A stretch of DNA of 64,000 bases. Source: Streptomyces sp. ITFR-16 (lineage in GTDB: Bacteria; Actinomycetota; Actinomycetes; Streptomycetales; Streptomycetaceae). How positions within the stretch are numbered: the stretch's first letter is position 1; the number at the start of each line of letters is the position of its first letter. Made by a program: the position numbers and the translations under genes. Shown here piece by piece: positions 1 to 8,449 of the stretch. Under the pieces are notes generated by a model. That model made no database searches. It saw nothing but the letters and a program-made list of their open reading frames with translations, and was not told where the DNA came from. The DNA lies in NCBI RefSeq assembly GCF_031844705.1, contig NZ_CP134609.1:1860001-1924000 (forward strand). The letters are read 5' to 3'.

Positions 1-771
1 CGACTCGGCCAGCCGTACCAGCTCCAGCCGCTCCATCGCCTGCCGGGTCAGCCCCCAGCGCCGCGACAGATACCGGCTGGTGATCAGCTTCTGCTCGGGG
101 TGGTCGGCGAGCCAGCCCTCCCCGGCCCGCAGCAGCTTGTCCACCTCGTCCGGTGCCACCCAGTAGTGCTTGGCGTCGTCGAGCACCGGCAGCAGCACGT
201 ACAGCTGGCGCAGTGCGTCCGCGAGCCTCAACTCGCCTTCCAGCACGAGCCGTACATAGCGCGAGTCGCCCCACTCGGGGAACTTCTCGTCCAGCGGTAC
301 GGCCACCGCGTCCACCCTTGACCAGCCGAGCGGGCCGAAGAGCTTGCGGACCAGCTCGGCACCACCACGGGCCGGCAGGGCGGGCACTTCGATCCGCAGC
401 GGCAGCGGGGTCCCGGCGCGCTCGGGCATCGCCTTGCAGGTGCCGCTCAGCGCGGACTTGAAGACGGTGCTCATCGCGACGGACAGCAGCGACGACGCCG
501 CGTAGGGGCGGTCGTTGACGTACTGCGCGAGGGCCGCGTCCGGGGCGCCGCCCCGGCCCTTGCCCTTGCCCCGCCGCACCAGCGCCACGGGATCCACCTC
601 CAGCAGCAGCGCGGCTGTGCACCGCTCCGCGGACGCCTCGGGATAGAAGACGTGCGCGGTGCCGTGGGAGGTGGAGAACGTCTGCGCCTTCTCGGGATGC
701 TTGTGCAGCAGGAAGCCGAGATCGGTGGCGGGACGCTCCGGGGTGCCGGTCGTACTGATCGTCAGGAACAC
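1..771 (-). CDS. hen1: Hen1 RNA 3'-terminal ribose 2'-O-methyltransferase, N-terminal part (runs off left edge)
   Basis: The 257 visible codons open with MFLTISTTG and LGFLLHKHP, the characteristic start of bacterial Hen1, and continue through the Hen1-specific N-terminal domain (SRRWGLTRQAMERLE near the edge). In this family the N-terminal domain activates the ligase of the partner Pnkp, and a C-terminal methyltransferase domain, missing here because the window ends, methylates the 2'-OH of the RNA 3' end before repair. The GTG at 771 is chosen from the family's usual N-terminus. A GGGAGG stretch lies about 25 nt upstream, too far for this start, so the initiation site is uncertain. mmuM ends 43 nt upstream in the same direction. 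Pnkp would be expected beyond the left edge, but that cannot be seen. Confidence 0.85.
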   Translation of the reverse strand, partial: MFLTISTTGTPERPATDLGFLLHKHPEKAQTFSTSHGTAHVFYPEASAERCTAALLLEVDPVALVRRGKGKGRGGAPDAALAQYVNDRPYAASSLLSVAMSTVFKSALSGTCKAMPERAGTPLPLRIEVPALPARGGAELVRKLFGPLGWSRVDAVAVPLDEKFPEWGDSRYVRLVLEGELRLADALRQLYVLLPVLDDAKHYWVAPDEVDKLLRAGEGWLADHPEQKLITSRYLSRRWGLTRQAMERLELVRLAES

Positions 772-814
772 GCGTCCGATTATGGTCGGGTTCGCTCCCT
801 CCCACCAGGCAATT

Positions 815-1795
815 TCACCCCCTCCCCGGCCCTGCCGTCCCTCCTGTCGCTCCTCCGGCCGCCCCTCCTGCCGGCCCTGACCTCGGCCCTCCGGCGCCGA
901 GCACGCGGGCCAGTTGCGCGACGGTGGCCGGGCCGACCCGGCAGCAGCCGCCGATCAGCCGCGCCCCGGCATCCCGCCAGGCCGTGGCCAGGCCCGCGTC
1001 GAAGGTGGCGCCCCCGGTCCATCCGCGCCCGCCCGCGTCCCAGCCCTCACCACTGTTCGGATAGGCGACCACCGGCTTCCCGGTCACCTCCGCCGCCACC
1101 CGGACCGCCTCCTCCACCTCGCGCGGGTCGCAGCAGTTGACCCCGACCGCCACCACCCCGTCGTAGGCGCCGGCGAGGGCGAACGCCTCCTCCAGCGGCT
1201 GCCCGGCCCTGGTCCATCCCCCGGCCACGGTGTAGGAGAGCCACACCGGCAGCCCGCACCCCTCCGCCGTCCGCAGCAGCGCTCTCGCCTCGACCATGTC
1301 CGGCACCGTCTCCAGCGCCAGCACATCCGGCCCGGCGGCGGCCAGCGCCTCGATCCGGGGGCGGTGGAACCGCTCCAGCTCCCGGACCGAGAGCCCGTAC
1401 CGGCCCCGGTACTCCGCGCCGTCCGCCGTCACCGCCCCGTACGGGCCGACGGAGGCCGCGACCCAGACGTCCCGCTCCACCGCACCGGCGGCCCTCCGGG
1501 CCAGCTCGACACTGCGGGCGAAGAGCCCCGCCGCCTCCGCCTCCGCGATCCCGCGCCGCCGGAACCCCTCGAAGCTCGCCTGGTAGCCGGCGGTGATGAG
1601 CACCTGCGCACCCGCCCGCACATAGGCCGTGTGCGCCGCCTCGATCTGCCCGGGTCCGTCGGCGAGCAGCCGGGCGGACCACAGCGCGTCGGACAGATCG
1701 CAGCCCTGCGCCTCCAGTTGGCTGGAGAGCCCGCCGTCGAGCAGGACCGTCCCCGCCGCGAGGGCGGCGGCGAGGGGGCGGGAGGCGGATGACAC
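815..1795 (-). CDS. mmuM: Homocysteine S-methyltransferase
   Basis: A 326-residue protein of the homocysteine S-methyltransferase TIM-barrel family. It transfers a methyl group from S-methylmethionine or S-adenosylmethionine to homocysteine, giving methionine in the cytoplasm. The Zn-binding cysteines are visible as NCC (residues 220-222) and GGCC (282-285), and the N-terminal LLDGGLSSQLE matches the family. The last 25 or so residues are a Gly/Ala-rich tail without similarity that I recognise. The start is a GTG, and the gap to the upstream oxidoreductase stop is only 11 nt, so the two are probably co-transcribed, with hen1 following. Confidence 0.92.
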   Translation of the reverse strand: MSSASRPLAAALAAGTVLLDGGLSSQLEAQGCDLSDALWSARLLADGPGQIEAAHTAYVRAGAQVLITAGYQASFEGFRRRGIAEAEAAGLFARSVELARRAAGAVERDVWVAASVGPYGAVTADGAEYRGRYGLSVRELERFHRPRIEALAAAGPDVLALETVPDMVEARALLRTAEGCGLPVWLSYTVAGGWTRAGQPLEEAFALAGAYDGVVAVGVNCCDPREVEEAVRVAAEVTGKPVVAYPNSGEGWDAGGRGWTGGATFDAGLATAWRDAGARLIGGCCRVGPATVAQLARVLGAGGPRSGPAGGAAGGATGGTAGPGRG

Positions 1796-1806
1796 AGGTG
1801 CTCCTC

Positions 1807-2730
1807 TCAGCCGAGCTGGGACTGGACCTGGGAGGAGATCAGTTCCAGGTGGTCCAGGTCGTCGAGGTCCAGGACCTGGAGGTAGATCCGGGAGGCCCCG
1901 ATGGCTGCGAACCGGCCGATCTTGTCGACCACTTCGGCGGGCGAGCCCGCGAGTCCGTTGGCCTTCAGCTCCGCCACGTCCCGGCCGATGACGGCGGCAC
2001 GGCGGGCCACCTCCGCATCGTCCTTCCCGACACAGACGACCAGGGCGTTGGAGTACACCAGGTCGTCCGGCCCGCGTCCCGCCGCCGCGGCCGCCTCCCT
2101 GACCCGGCCGAACTGCTTCTCGCTGTCCTCCAGCGAGGCGAACGGGATGTTGAACTCGTCGGCGTACTGCGCGGCCAGCCTCGGCGTCCGCTTCGCACCG
2201 TGGCCGCCGATCAGCACCGGCACCTTGGCCTGGGCCGGCTTGGGCAGCGCGGGCGAGTCCGTGAGCTGGTAGTACGTCCCGTCATAGCTGAACGTCTTGC
2301 CGACCTCGGTCGCCCACAGCCCGGTGACGATCGCGAGCTGCTCCTCCAGCCTGCCGAACTTCTCCTTGGGGAACGGGATGCCGTACGCCTTGTGCTCCTC
2401 CTCGAACCAGCCTGCCCCCAGGCCGAGTTCGACCCGGCCGCCGGACATCTGGTCGACCTGCGCCACCTGGATGGCGAGCACTCCGGGGAGCCGGAAGGTC
2501 CCCGCCGTCATCAGGGTGCCGAGGCGGATGCGCTTGGTCTCGCGCGCCAGCCCGGCCAGCGTGATCCACGCGTCCGTCGGGCCGGGCAGGCCGTCGCCCT
2601 GGCCCATGCGCAGATAGTGGTCGGAACGGTAGAAGGCGTCGAAGCCGAGGTCCTCAGTGGCCTTGGCGACGGTGAGCAGGGTGTCGTAGCTCGCCCCTTG
2701 CTGGGGCTCGGTGAAGATTCGAAGATCCAT
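1807..2730 (-). CDS. LLM-class F420-dependent oxidoreductase
   Basis: About 307 residues of a luciferase-like monooxygenase fold. Visible family features are the N-terminal MDLRIFTEPQQ strand, SDHYLRMG, the GRVELGLGAGW segment, typical of the TIGR03560-like F420 group, and PVLIGGHG towards the middle. It should reduce or oxidise an unknown substrate with cofactor F420 in the cytoplasm. The ATG at 2730 follows AGGA at a normal distance, and an in-frame GTG at 2745 is the alternative. It lies 11 nt upstream of mmuM and 28 nt downstream of the TTA-containing gene, in one minus-strand run. The substrate is not predictable. Confidence 0.88.
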   Translation of the reverse strand: MDLRIFTEPQQGASYDTLLTVAKATEDLGFDAFYRSDHYLRMGQGDGLPGPTDAWITLAGLARETKRIRLGTLMTAGTFRLPGVLAIQVAQVDQMSGGRVELGLGAGWFEEEHKAYGIPFPKEKFGRLEEQLAIVTGLWATEVGKTFSYDGTYYQLTDSPALPKPAQAKVPVLIGGHGAKRTPRLAAQYADEFNIPFASLEDSEKQFGRVREAAAAAGRGPDDLVYSNALVVCVGKDDAEVARRAAVIGRDVAELKANGLAGSPAEVVDKIGRFAAIGASRIYLQVLDLDDLDHLELISSQVQSQLG

Positions 2731-2758
2731 GCCTCCATCCTGCACCTCCCCGTGCCCG

Positions 2759-3307
2759 TCATCCCTCTGCCACCCCCAGGTCGGCCGACGGCCCGACCGG
2801 TCCGTGGAGCACGCCGTGCGGGCCGTCCCACTCGCGCCCGCGCTCCAGGTCCTCCAGGCGCTCGCGGTCCCGCTCGTCGAGCAGCCGGATCATGCCGCGC
2901 ACCCGGTCCGTCGACTCGTCGGCGGCGTCGATCGCCTCCATGCACTGCCAGTACAGGCTCTGCTCGTCGGTCTCGCACGCCACCCCGACCAGGGCTATCC
3001 CGACCTCGCCGAGCAGCGTGCCCAGACCTGTCAGGGCCGCGCGCGGATCGGCGACTTCGGAGAGCTGCGCCGCGCGGGCCACTCCCGCCCGGGCCGCCGG
3101 GTGGTCCAGGGCGCCGTTGCTCCGCCCGCCGATCTCGCTGAGGCCGCTCGCCTCGCCCCGTAACGCCTTGGGGCCGCTCGCCGCCAGCCGGCTCCCGATG
3201 GCCTGCGCCAGGGCCTGTGCCTGCCAGGCCTCGGCGATGATGTCCGGTGTGCCCCGGCTCTGCGCCAGGGCCTTCCTGATGACCGCTACCAGCCGCTCCG
3301 CTTCCAT
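2759..3307 (-). CDS. Streptomyces hypothetical protein (DUF6099-like) with a TTA codon
   Basis: A 182-residue, helix-rich soluble protein starting MEAERLVAVIRKALAQS with no signal peptide or membrane segment. The motifs WQAQALAQAIGSRLA and LSEIGGRS recall a conserved Streptomyces family that I believe is DUF6099, recalled rather than searched. Function unknown. Codon 49 is TTA (positions 3161-3163), the leucine codon read only by the bldA tRNA in Streptomyces, so translation may depend on development. It stands at the head of the minus-strand run to the LLM oxidoreductase, mmuM and hen1. Confidence 0.75.
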   Translation of the reverse strand: MEAERLVAVIRKALAQSRGTPDIIAEAWQAQALAQAIGSRLAASGPKALRGEASGLSEIGGRSNGALDHPAARAGVARAAQLSEVADPRAALTGLGTLLGEVGIALVGVACETDEQSLYWQCMEAIDAADESTDRVRGMIRLLDERDRERLEDLERGREWDGPHGVLHGPVGPSADLGVAEG

Positions 3308-3432
3308 CCGATGCCCCCGCTCGACCCGAAAACCCGCTCACCTCTTCCATTACCCACAGTGAGGGTGGTGGTACCGAAAGGCCAGAGGATTTCGGAAATC
3401 TGTGGACACTCGATCGACTGTGGAGAAGTCGA

Positions 3433-3792
3433 TCACTCCGAAGAGTGACGATCTTGGCGTTCCGTTGCCCCGGGCACCGGAAAACGCCCCTCATTCCGCT
3501 CGATCTTGGCCGCCAGCGCGGCCAGGACATCGATGTCCAGCACTTCGCAGAACTGCAGCAGATAGGCGAGCACATCGGCCACCTCGTCGGCGACCCTGGG
3601 CGCCGTGACGGGGTCCCGCATCACGCCGGCCGACTGCTCCGGCGTCAGCCACTGGAAGATCTCGACGAGTTCGGCGGCCTCGACGCTCAGCGCGGAGGCC
3701 AGGTTCTTCGGGGTGTGGTACTGCTCCCAGTCGCGCGCCGCCGCGAACGCGGCGAGCCGTTTCTGAAGCGTACGTACATCGAGTTCGGTCAC
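3433..3792 (-). CDS. MazG-like nucleotide pyrophosphohydrolase
   Basis: A 119-residue protein beginning VTELDVRTLQKRLAAFA at a GTG. The all-alpha MazG/iMazG fold is visible: RDWEQYHTPKNLASALSVEAAELVEIFQW carries the first metal-binding glutamates (ExxE type), and VADEVADVLAYLLQFCE carries the second (ExxD type). Enzymes of this family hydrolyse nucleoside triphosphates to monophosphates and pyrophosphate, typically house-cleaning dCTP or damaged nucleotides in the cytoplasm. It is flanked by the SepF-like gene upstream (122-nt gap) and by the DUF6099-like gene downstream on the same strand. The length fits the small single-domain forms. Confidence 0.85.
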   Translation of the reverse strand: MTELDVRTLQKRLAAFAAARDWEQYHTPKNLASALSVEAAELVEIFQWLTPEQSAGVMRDPVTAPRVADEVADVLAYLLQFCEVLDIDVLAALAAKIERNEGRFPVPGATERQDRHSSE

Positions 3793-3914
3793 GACACCAG
3801 GTCTATCACCGTCGGTCGGCGCGCCCGGCAGCGCTGTCCGGGACCGCCGTCCCGGCCCTCGTCGGGCCGGGACGGCACCCGGTCGTACAGGCCGCAGGGC
3901 CCTCTCCGCACGCC

Positions 3915-4304
3915 CTAGGCGCCCGGCACGCCCGCCGCCGTCACGCCCTCGACCTCCATGCCGACGGGCGACAGCAGGAAGACGTTGCGGTCCACCCGGT
4001 GCATCCCGCTGCCGAGGCCGAAGACGACCCCGCTGGTGAAGTCCAGGATCCGCTTGGCCACATCGGACTCCGCGCCGGTCAGGTCGAGCAGGACCGGGAC
4101 CTGGCCGACCAGGTACTCGGCGACCTCGCGCGCGTCCGCGAAGACCTGGACCCGCAGGACGACCATGCGCCGCTGCTCGACGCTCTCCTGCTCGTCCTGC
4201 ACCGTGCGGTGGTCGACCCTGGAAGGCCACTCGTTGCGGCTGCGCAGCGGTACGACCTGGGCCAGCCCCTCCCACTGCTCGTCCGTGACGTCGTACCTGC
4301 TCAC
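3915..4304 (-). CDS. SepF-like cell-division protein
   Basis: A 129-residue protein with the SepF core: VVLRVQVFADAREVAEYLVGQVPVLLDLTGAES, then DVAKRILDFTSGVVFGLGSGMHRVDRNVFLLSPVGMEV. SepF binds FtsZ and anchors Z-rings to the membrane. In Streptomyces there is a main sepF in the division cluster plus SepF-like paralogues (SflA, SflB) that influence polar growth. This isolated copy lacks an obvious amphipathic N-terminal membrane helix and neighbouring division genes, so it is more likely one of the SepF-like paralogues than the canonical one. I do not assign which. Confidence 0.85.
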   Translation of the reverse strand: MSRYDVTDEQWEGLAQVVPLRSRNEWPSRVDHRTVQDEQESVEQRRMVVLRVQVFADAREVAEYLVGQVPVLLDLTGAESDVAKRILDFTSGVVFGLGSGMHRVDRNVFLLSPVGMEVEGVTAAGVPGA

Positions 4305-4408
4305 CGGACCACCCCGTCTGTGCTTCGGTTGGCGTTGCGCCGGCTGCGCTCACTGTTCATCGGGCGATTGTCTCGCCCCTCACCCGTTCGGCCTACCAGC
4401 GACACGGC

Positions 4409-5662
4409 TCAGGAACCGATCGACGCGGACTCGATGCGCTCCGGCGGGCCGGTGGTGACGGTGGTGTCGAGCGGGGTGAACCGGACCGGGAGATGCGCCA
4501 GCGCCCGGTGGAAGGGGCCGGGCCGCCACAGCAGTTCGTCCACCGGGACGGACAGTTCCGCGTCGCACAGCTGGCTGGTGAGCTGCTCGATCGCGGTCAT
4601 CGCGATGAGCAGCGCCGGCTGCTTGGCCGGGCACCGGTGCGGTCCCGCCGACCAGGCGAGGTGGGCGCTGGCCCCGGAGCGGGCCCCGGCGTCCGGAGCG
4701 GCCGGGGCGGACTGGGTGTTGGCGGCGCCGAAGGAGACCAGCACGAGCTGCCCGGCGCGCAGCCGTACGCCGTGGAACTCGGTGTCGTGGCGCGGGTAGT
4801 GCGCGGCCAGGTTGGCCAGCGGCGGGTCCTGCCACAGCACCTCGTTGATCGCCTCGTGCGCGGTCATCGCTCCCCCGTGCAGCGAGCCCGCGTACCGCTC
4901 GTCGGTGAGCATGTGGAGGGTGGCGTTGCCGATCAGGTTGGTCGTGGGGTCGTGGCCCGCGCTCATCACCAGGGTGATCTGGCGCACCGTCTCGTCGTTG
5001 TCGAGCCGGGCCGGGTGGGCCAGAAAGTACGAGGTCAGGTCGCGGCGCGGCCGGGCCCGCCGGTCGGCGACGAGGCGGGTGACGACCTCGACGAGGTCGG
5101 CGTACGCGGCGGCGGCGTCCTGCGCCGAGTTCATCATGCCGCCGATGCCGTCGACGATCCGTTCGCCGTCCTCGGGGCCGACCCCGAACCAGCTGGCGAA
5201 GACGTGCAGCGGGAGCCGCCGGGCGTACTGGGCGATGAGGTCGCCGGTGCCGGTGGCGGCGAACTCGGCGATGAGCTGCTGCGCGACCCTGGCCACGTCC
5301 GCGCGCAGGATGTGCGGTTCGATCAGTGCCAGGGTGTCGTTGATGGCGTCGCGGTAGCGGGCGTGCTCGGCGCCGTCGCTGAACAGCGCGGTGGGGCGGT
5401 GGCCGAGCACGGGCAGCACCGGCGAGTCCGGCGCCACCGTCCGCTGCCAGGCGCGCGGGTCCTTGCTGAAGGTGTGGGTGTCGCGCAGCAGGTCGATGGC
5501 CGCCTGGTAGTCGGTGACGAGCATCGCCTCGACGTCGGGCGCGATCCGGACGGGCGCGAGCGGGCCCGCCTCGCGCAGCCTGCGGTAGTGGCCGTGCGGA
5601 TCGGCCGCGAAGGCGGGGCCGTACAGCGCGAGGGGCTGCGGCGGCGGAACGTACGGAGTCAT
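4409..5662 (-). CDS. Conservon cytochrome P450 (CvnE type) with altered ExxR
   Basis: A 417-residue P450-fold protein and the last gene of the first conservon. Its ATG overlaps the GTPase stop (ATGA, 5659-5662). The I-helix shows MSAGHDPTTN (about 234-243), and the heme-cysteine region is AHLAWSAGPHRCPAK with Cys344, a weak form of FxxGxHxCxG. The K-helix ExxR motif reads E274-V-L-W277, so the conserved arginine is tryptophan. CYP157-family P450s of Streptomyces conservons are known to have a similar non-canonical motif. Redox activity is therefore uncertain, and a structural or signalling role is possible. The substrate is unknown. Confidence 0.87.
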   Translation of the reverse strand: MTPYVPPPQPLALYGPAFAADPHGHYRRLREAGPLAPVRIAPDVEAMLVTDYQAAIDLLRDTHTFSKDPRAWQRTVAPDSPVLPVLGHRPTALFSDGAEHARYRDAINDTLALIEPHILRADVARVAQQLIAEFAATGTGDLIAQYARRLPLHVFASWFGVGPEDGERIVDGIGGMMNSAQDAAAAYADLVEVVTRLVADRRARPRRDLTSYFLAHPARLDNDETVRQITLVMSAGHDPTTNLIGNATLHMLTDERYAGSLHGGAMTAHEAINEVLWQDPPLANLAAHYPRHDTEFHGVRLRAGQLVLVSFGAANTQSAPAAPDAGARSGASAHLAWSAGPHRCPAKQPALLIAMTAIEQLTSQLCDAELSVPVDELLWRPGPFHRALAHLPVRFTPLDTTVTTGPPERIESASIGS

Positions 5663-6273
5663 GACGGGTCCTCGGGCTGCGGCAGTCGGGTCAGCACGTG
5701 TTCGGCCAGCGCGATCAGGGCGTCGATGCTGCCCCGGCGCTCCCTGGCGTCGCACTGGACGAGCGGTGTCGCCTCGTCGAGGTCGAGGTGTTTGCGCAGG
5801 ACCTCGTCGCTGTGCGCAGGGGCGTCCGGGAAGCGGTTGACCGCGACGGCGTACGGCAGCCCCTGTTCCTCGACCATGTCCATGACGGCGAAGGAGTCGC
5901 CGAGCCGCCGGGTGTCCACCAGGACGAGCGCGCCCAGCGCGCCGCGCGCGATGTCCTCCCAGAGCGGCAGGAACCGCTCCTGCCCCGGCGTGCCGAACAT
6001 GTAGAGCACGAGGTCGTCCGGGACGGTCAGCCGGCCGAAGTCGATCGCGACCGTGGTCGTGGTCTTCTCGGGGAGTCCGGCGGTGTCGTCGAGCCGCGTG
6101 CTGGACTGGGTCATCGCCTCTTCGGTGTGGAGCGTGGCGATCTCCGAGAGGGTGCGGATCAGGGTCGTCTTGCCCACGCCGAAGGGACCCGTGACGACGA
6201 GTTTCATCAGGGTCCGGGCGGCGGCCGGCAGATAGCCGACGTCCGTCCGGTCAGGGCAGGGAGCGGAGTCCAA
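5659..6273 (-). CDS. cvnD: Conservon small GTPase (CvnD/MglA-like)
   Basis: A Ras-like GTPase of about 204 residues: P-loop GPFGVGKTT, switch/G3 FGTPGQERF, then LVDTR, and a G4-like AVNRFPD. It should cycle between GTP and GDP near the membrane and relay signals between the CvnA/B/C proteins and the P450. The start is not certain. The conservon pattern and the LDSAPCPDRTD sequence favour a TTG at 6273, which overlaps the end of cvnC by 23 nt. The internal ATG just before KLVVTGPFG has no ribosome-binding site and leaves too short an N-terminus. The stop overlaps the P450 start. Confidence 0.87.
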   Translation of the reverse strand: MDSAPCPDRTDVGYLPAAARTLMKLVVTGPFGVGKTTLIRTLSEIATLHTEEAMTQSSTRLDDTAGLPEKTTTTVAIDFGRLTVPDDLVLYMFGTPGQERFLPLWEDIARGALGALVLVDTRRLGDSFAVMDMVEEQGLPYAVAVNRFPDAPAHSDEVLRKHLDLDEATPLVQCDARERRGSIDALIALAEHVLTRLPQPEDPS

Positions 6274-6604
6274 CGAGCAGCCTCTCGACGAGCGACCGGT
6301 CGATCTCCCCGGCACTGGGTATCGGCGGTCGGGTGAGCAGAAGTCCGGTGGCCGCGAGGTCCGTGGCCAGGAAGACGGTGGCGCTGACCGGCAGGCCCAG
6401 ATGGGCCGCGCACTCGACCACGGTGAGCGCGCCCGGTTCCAGCAGGGCGCACAGCCGGCGCTGCTGGGTGCCGGTGTCCTCGGGCAGGGCGGCGTCGGTG
6501 CGCACGAGCACGGCGAGCCGGTCGAGCGCGGGGCCGGCGGGCCGGGAGCGGCCGCCGGTGACCAGATAGGCGGGGATCAGACGGCGTCCCGGTCCTGGGG
6601 TCAT
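6251..6604 (-). CDS. cvnC: Conservon DUF742 protein (CvnC)
   Basis: A 117-residue DUF742 protein: RRLIPAYLVTGGRS near the start, a central winged-helix-like segment (ALTVVECAAHLGLPVSATVFLATDLAATGLL), and SLVERLLVGLRSLP at the end, all typical of the family. Known conservon work places CvnC with CvnB and CvnD in a complex at the membrane kinase. It overlaps cvnB by ATGA upstream and cvnD by 23 nt downstream, which indicates tight translational coupling. Confidence 0.9.
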   Translation of the reverse strand: MTPGPGRRLIPAYLVTGGRSRPAGPALDRLAVLVRTDAALPEDTGTQQRRLCALLEPGALTVVECAAHLGLPVSATVFLATDLAATGLLLTRPPIPSAGEIDRSLVERLLVGLRSLP

Positions 6605-7026
6605 GGCCGGGCGGCGGTGTCCGGTTGGCGGGCGGGTGCGTGCATCGCCCGGGTGAGGGCGGTGACCTGCACCTGCATCTGGTAGGCGATGTCGCCGAGT
6701 TTGGCGCCGGGTTCGGCGAACAGGGCGAGGGTGGTGTTGCGGCCCGCCGGTACGACGATGGCGAAGCCGAGGTCGGACTCGACGACGGTCTGGGCCAGTT
6801 GCGGGGCCTCGACGTCGGTGAAGGCGGTGGTGAAGGCGCGGGCCGCTGCGTGCAGGGTGGCCGTCATCGCGGCGACCCGTTCACCGGACGCCCGGTCGAG
6901 GCCGGGTGAGGCGCCCTCGACGAGGCCGTCACCGGTGGCGACCACGGCGTGCTGGACTCCGGGCAGTTCCAGCAGCGGGGTCAGCACCCATGCGAGGTCA
7001 CCTGAGGTGGGGGTGGGGGCGCTCAC
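6601..7026 (-). CDS. cvnB: Conservon roadblock/LC7 protein (CvnB)
   Basis: A 141-residue roadblock/LC7-domain protein: LAWVLTPLLELPGVQHAVVATGDGLVEGAS followed by GERVAAMTATLHAAARA and the FAIVVPAGRNTTLALFAEPGAKLGDIAYQM core. Roadblock proteins act as regulators or GAP-like partners of small GTPases such as CvnD. The GTG start at 7026 overlaps the kinase stop (GTGA), and its own stop overlaps the cvnC start (ATGA), so all five genes of the conservon are coupled. Confidence 0.92.
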   Translation of the reverse strand: MSAPTPTSGDLAWVLTPLLELPGVQHAVVATGDGLVEGASPGLDRASGERVAAMTATLHAAARAFTTAFTDVEAPQLAQTVVESDLGFAIVVPAGRNTTLALFAEPGAKLGDIAYQMQVQVTALTRAMHAPARQPDTAARP

Positions 7027-8387
7027 GTCTCGTCGTCTCCTTGGTCGTCCTGGTCGTCCTGGTGGTCGTGGCCGTCCGCATCCGGCGCGGTGGCCCGTCC
7101 GACGACGCTCCTGCCGTTGAGGGTGCCCTGCTGGAGCGCCGCCCAGGAAGCCTCCGCCTGCTCCGGTGTACGGGACACCTGTCCGGCGGGCGGGGCGGGG
7201 GCGGCGACGGCGGCCGGCACGGGGCGCGGTGTCCGCCGGCGTCTGCTGGGGAGCACGGAGGGCTCCTCGGGGGCGCGGGCGGGAGCCGGGGCACGCGGGC
7301 CGGCCTCGGTGGGCGCCGCCGCCGGTGCGACGGGGGCCGATACCGGCGCGGGTGCCAGGGCGGAGAGGTCGCGGTCCTCGTCGAGCACGGTGAGCAGATG
7401 TGCGGGAACGCGCAGGATCGTCCGCATGCCGCCGAACGGCGAGGCCTCGATGTGGCAGTGGAAGCCGTACTGCACGACGAGCCGGCCGACCACCGCGAAC
7501 CCGGTCTGCGGAGGGTCGCCCAGCTCGGTCAGCAGCACCTCGGAGGGGCCGGCCAGCAGGGCGCGGGCCCGTTCGAGGGCGTCCTCGTCCATGCCGATGC
7601 CGGCGTCGTCGACGACCAGGAACGCGCCCCGGCCGCCGCCCTGCTGGATCGTCACCTGTACGTCGGTGTCGGGGTGCGAGTAGGCGGTGGCGTTGGCAAG
7701 CAGCTCGGCGAGCGCGATGGCGAGGGGTTCGGCGGCGCGGGCGGCGAGCGAGAGCCGTTCGTCCCGCAGATGGTTGGCGACCTTGATCCGCTCGTATCCG
7801 GCCACCCGGGACTGGGCGCCGAGCACGATCTCGACGAGCGGCGAGTTCTGCCGGGCGAGGCCGGGCCAGGCGTCGCAGAGGACGGCGGTGGACTGGGTGC
7901 GGCGCAGCGCAAGTTCGTTGCGGAAGTCCAGTTGCAGGATGCGCGGGTCGTCGTACTCGTGCTGGAGCTCGTGCAGCAGCTGCTGGGACTGGTTCAGCAG
8001 GGACTGGATCTTGGCCGAGGTGCCCCGCATCGCGGCGCGGGCGGCGGCGTCGACGCGCTGCCGCTCCTCCAGGACGGCGGTCCTGGCCGCCTGGACGGCC
8101 TCGGTGAGCAGCGCGGCGGCGCCGCCGTCGACCTCGGCCGCCTCGCGCAGTCCGGGGACCTGGGCGCTGGGGTGGGAGAGGGCGAGCGCGGTGGCCGGGA
8201 TGCGGCGGCGGGCCAGCTGCCGGATCTCCTCGACGAGCGCCTCGGTACGGGCCTCGGCGGCCTTGGCCTGGCGCTCGGCGATCTCGGTGCCGGCCGCGGC
8301 CAGCTGCTCCGAGCGGATGGCCCGGTACATGCGCGTCGACGTCGCCACGGCGGCGACGACGGCGATCACTGCCACGATCCAACCCAT
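7023..8387 (-). CDS. cvnA: Conservon sensor histidine kinase (CvnA)
   Basis: A 454-residue protein with one N-terminal membrane segment (about residues 2-20, WIVAVIAVVAAVA) and no extracellular sensor loop. A coiled-coil-like region is followed by a HATPase_c domain: N-box LAELLANATAYS, G1 box VVDDAGIGMDED, and QTGFAVVGRLVVQYGF. A long Pro/Ala-rich tail (about 330-450) ends the protein. No clear phosphoacceptor H-box and no partner response regulator are visible, as usual for conservons. It is the first gene of the minus-strand operon. Upstream lies the divergent-free 62-nt gap to the MBL gene end. Confidence 0.9.
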   Translation of the reverse strand: MGWIVAVIAVVAAVATSTRMYRAIRSEQLAAAGTEIAERQAKAAEARTEALVEEIRQLARRRIPATALALSHPSAQVPGLREAAEVDGGAAALLTEAVQAARTAVLEERQRVDAAARAAMRGTSAKIQSLLNQSQQLLHELQHEYDDPRILQLDFRNELALRRTQSTAVLCDAWPGLARQNSPLVEIVLGAQSRVAGYERIKVANHLRDERLSLAARAAEPLAIALAELLANATAYSHPDTDVQVTIQQGGGRGAFLVVDDAGIGMDEDALERARALLAGPSEVLLTELGDPPQTGFAVVGRLVVQYGFHCHIEASPFGGMRTILRVPAHLLTVLDEDRDLSALAPAPVSAPVAPAAAPTEAGPRAPAPARAPEEPSVLPSRRRRTPRPVPAAVAAPAPPAGQVSRTPEQAEASWAALQQGTLNGRSVVGRATAPDADGHDHQDDQDDQGDDET

Positions 8388-8449
8388 GCCGTTACCGCGT
8401 TCCTTCCGTCGGGCCGGTCCGTCGGCCGGGGCGGCCAGGGACCGGGTGG

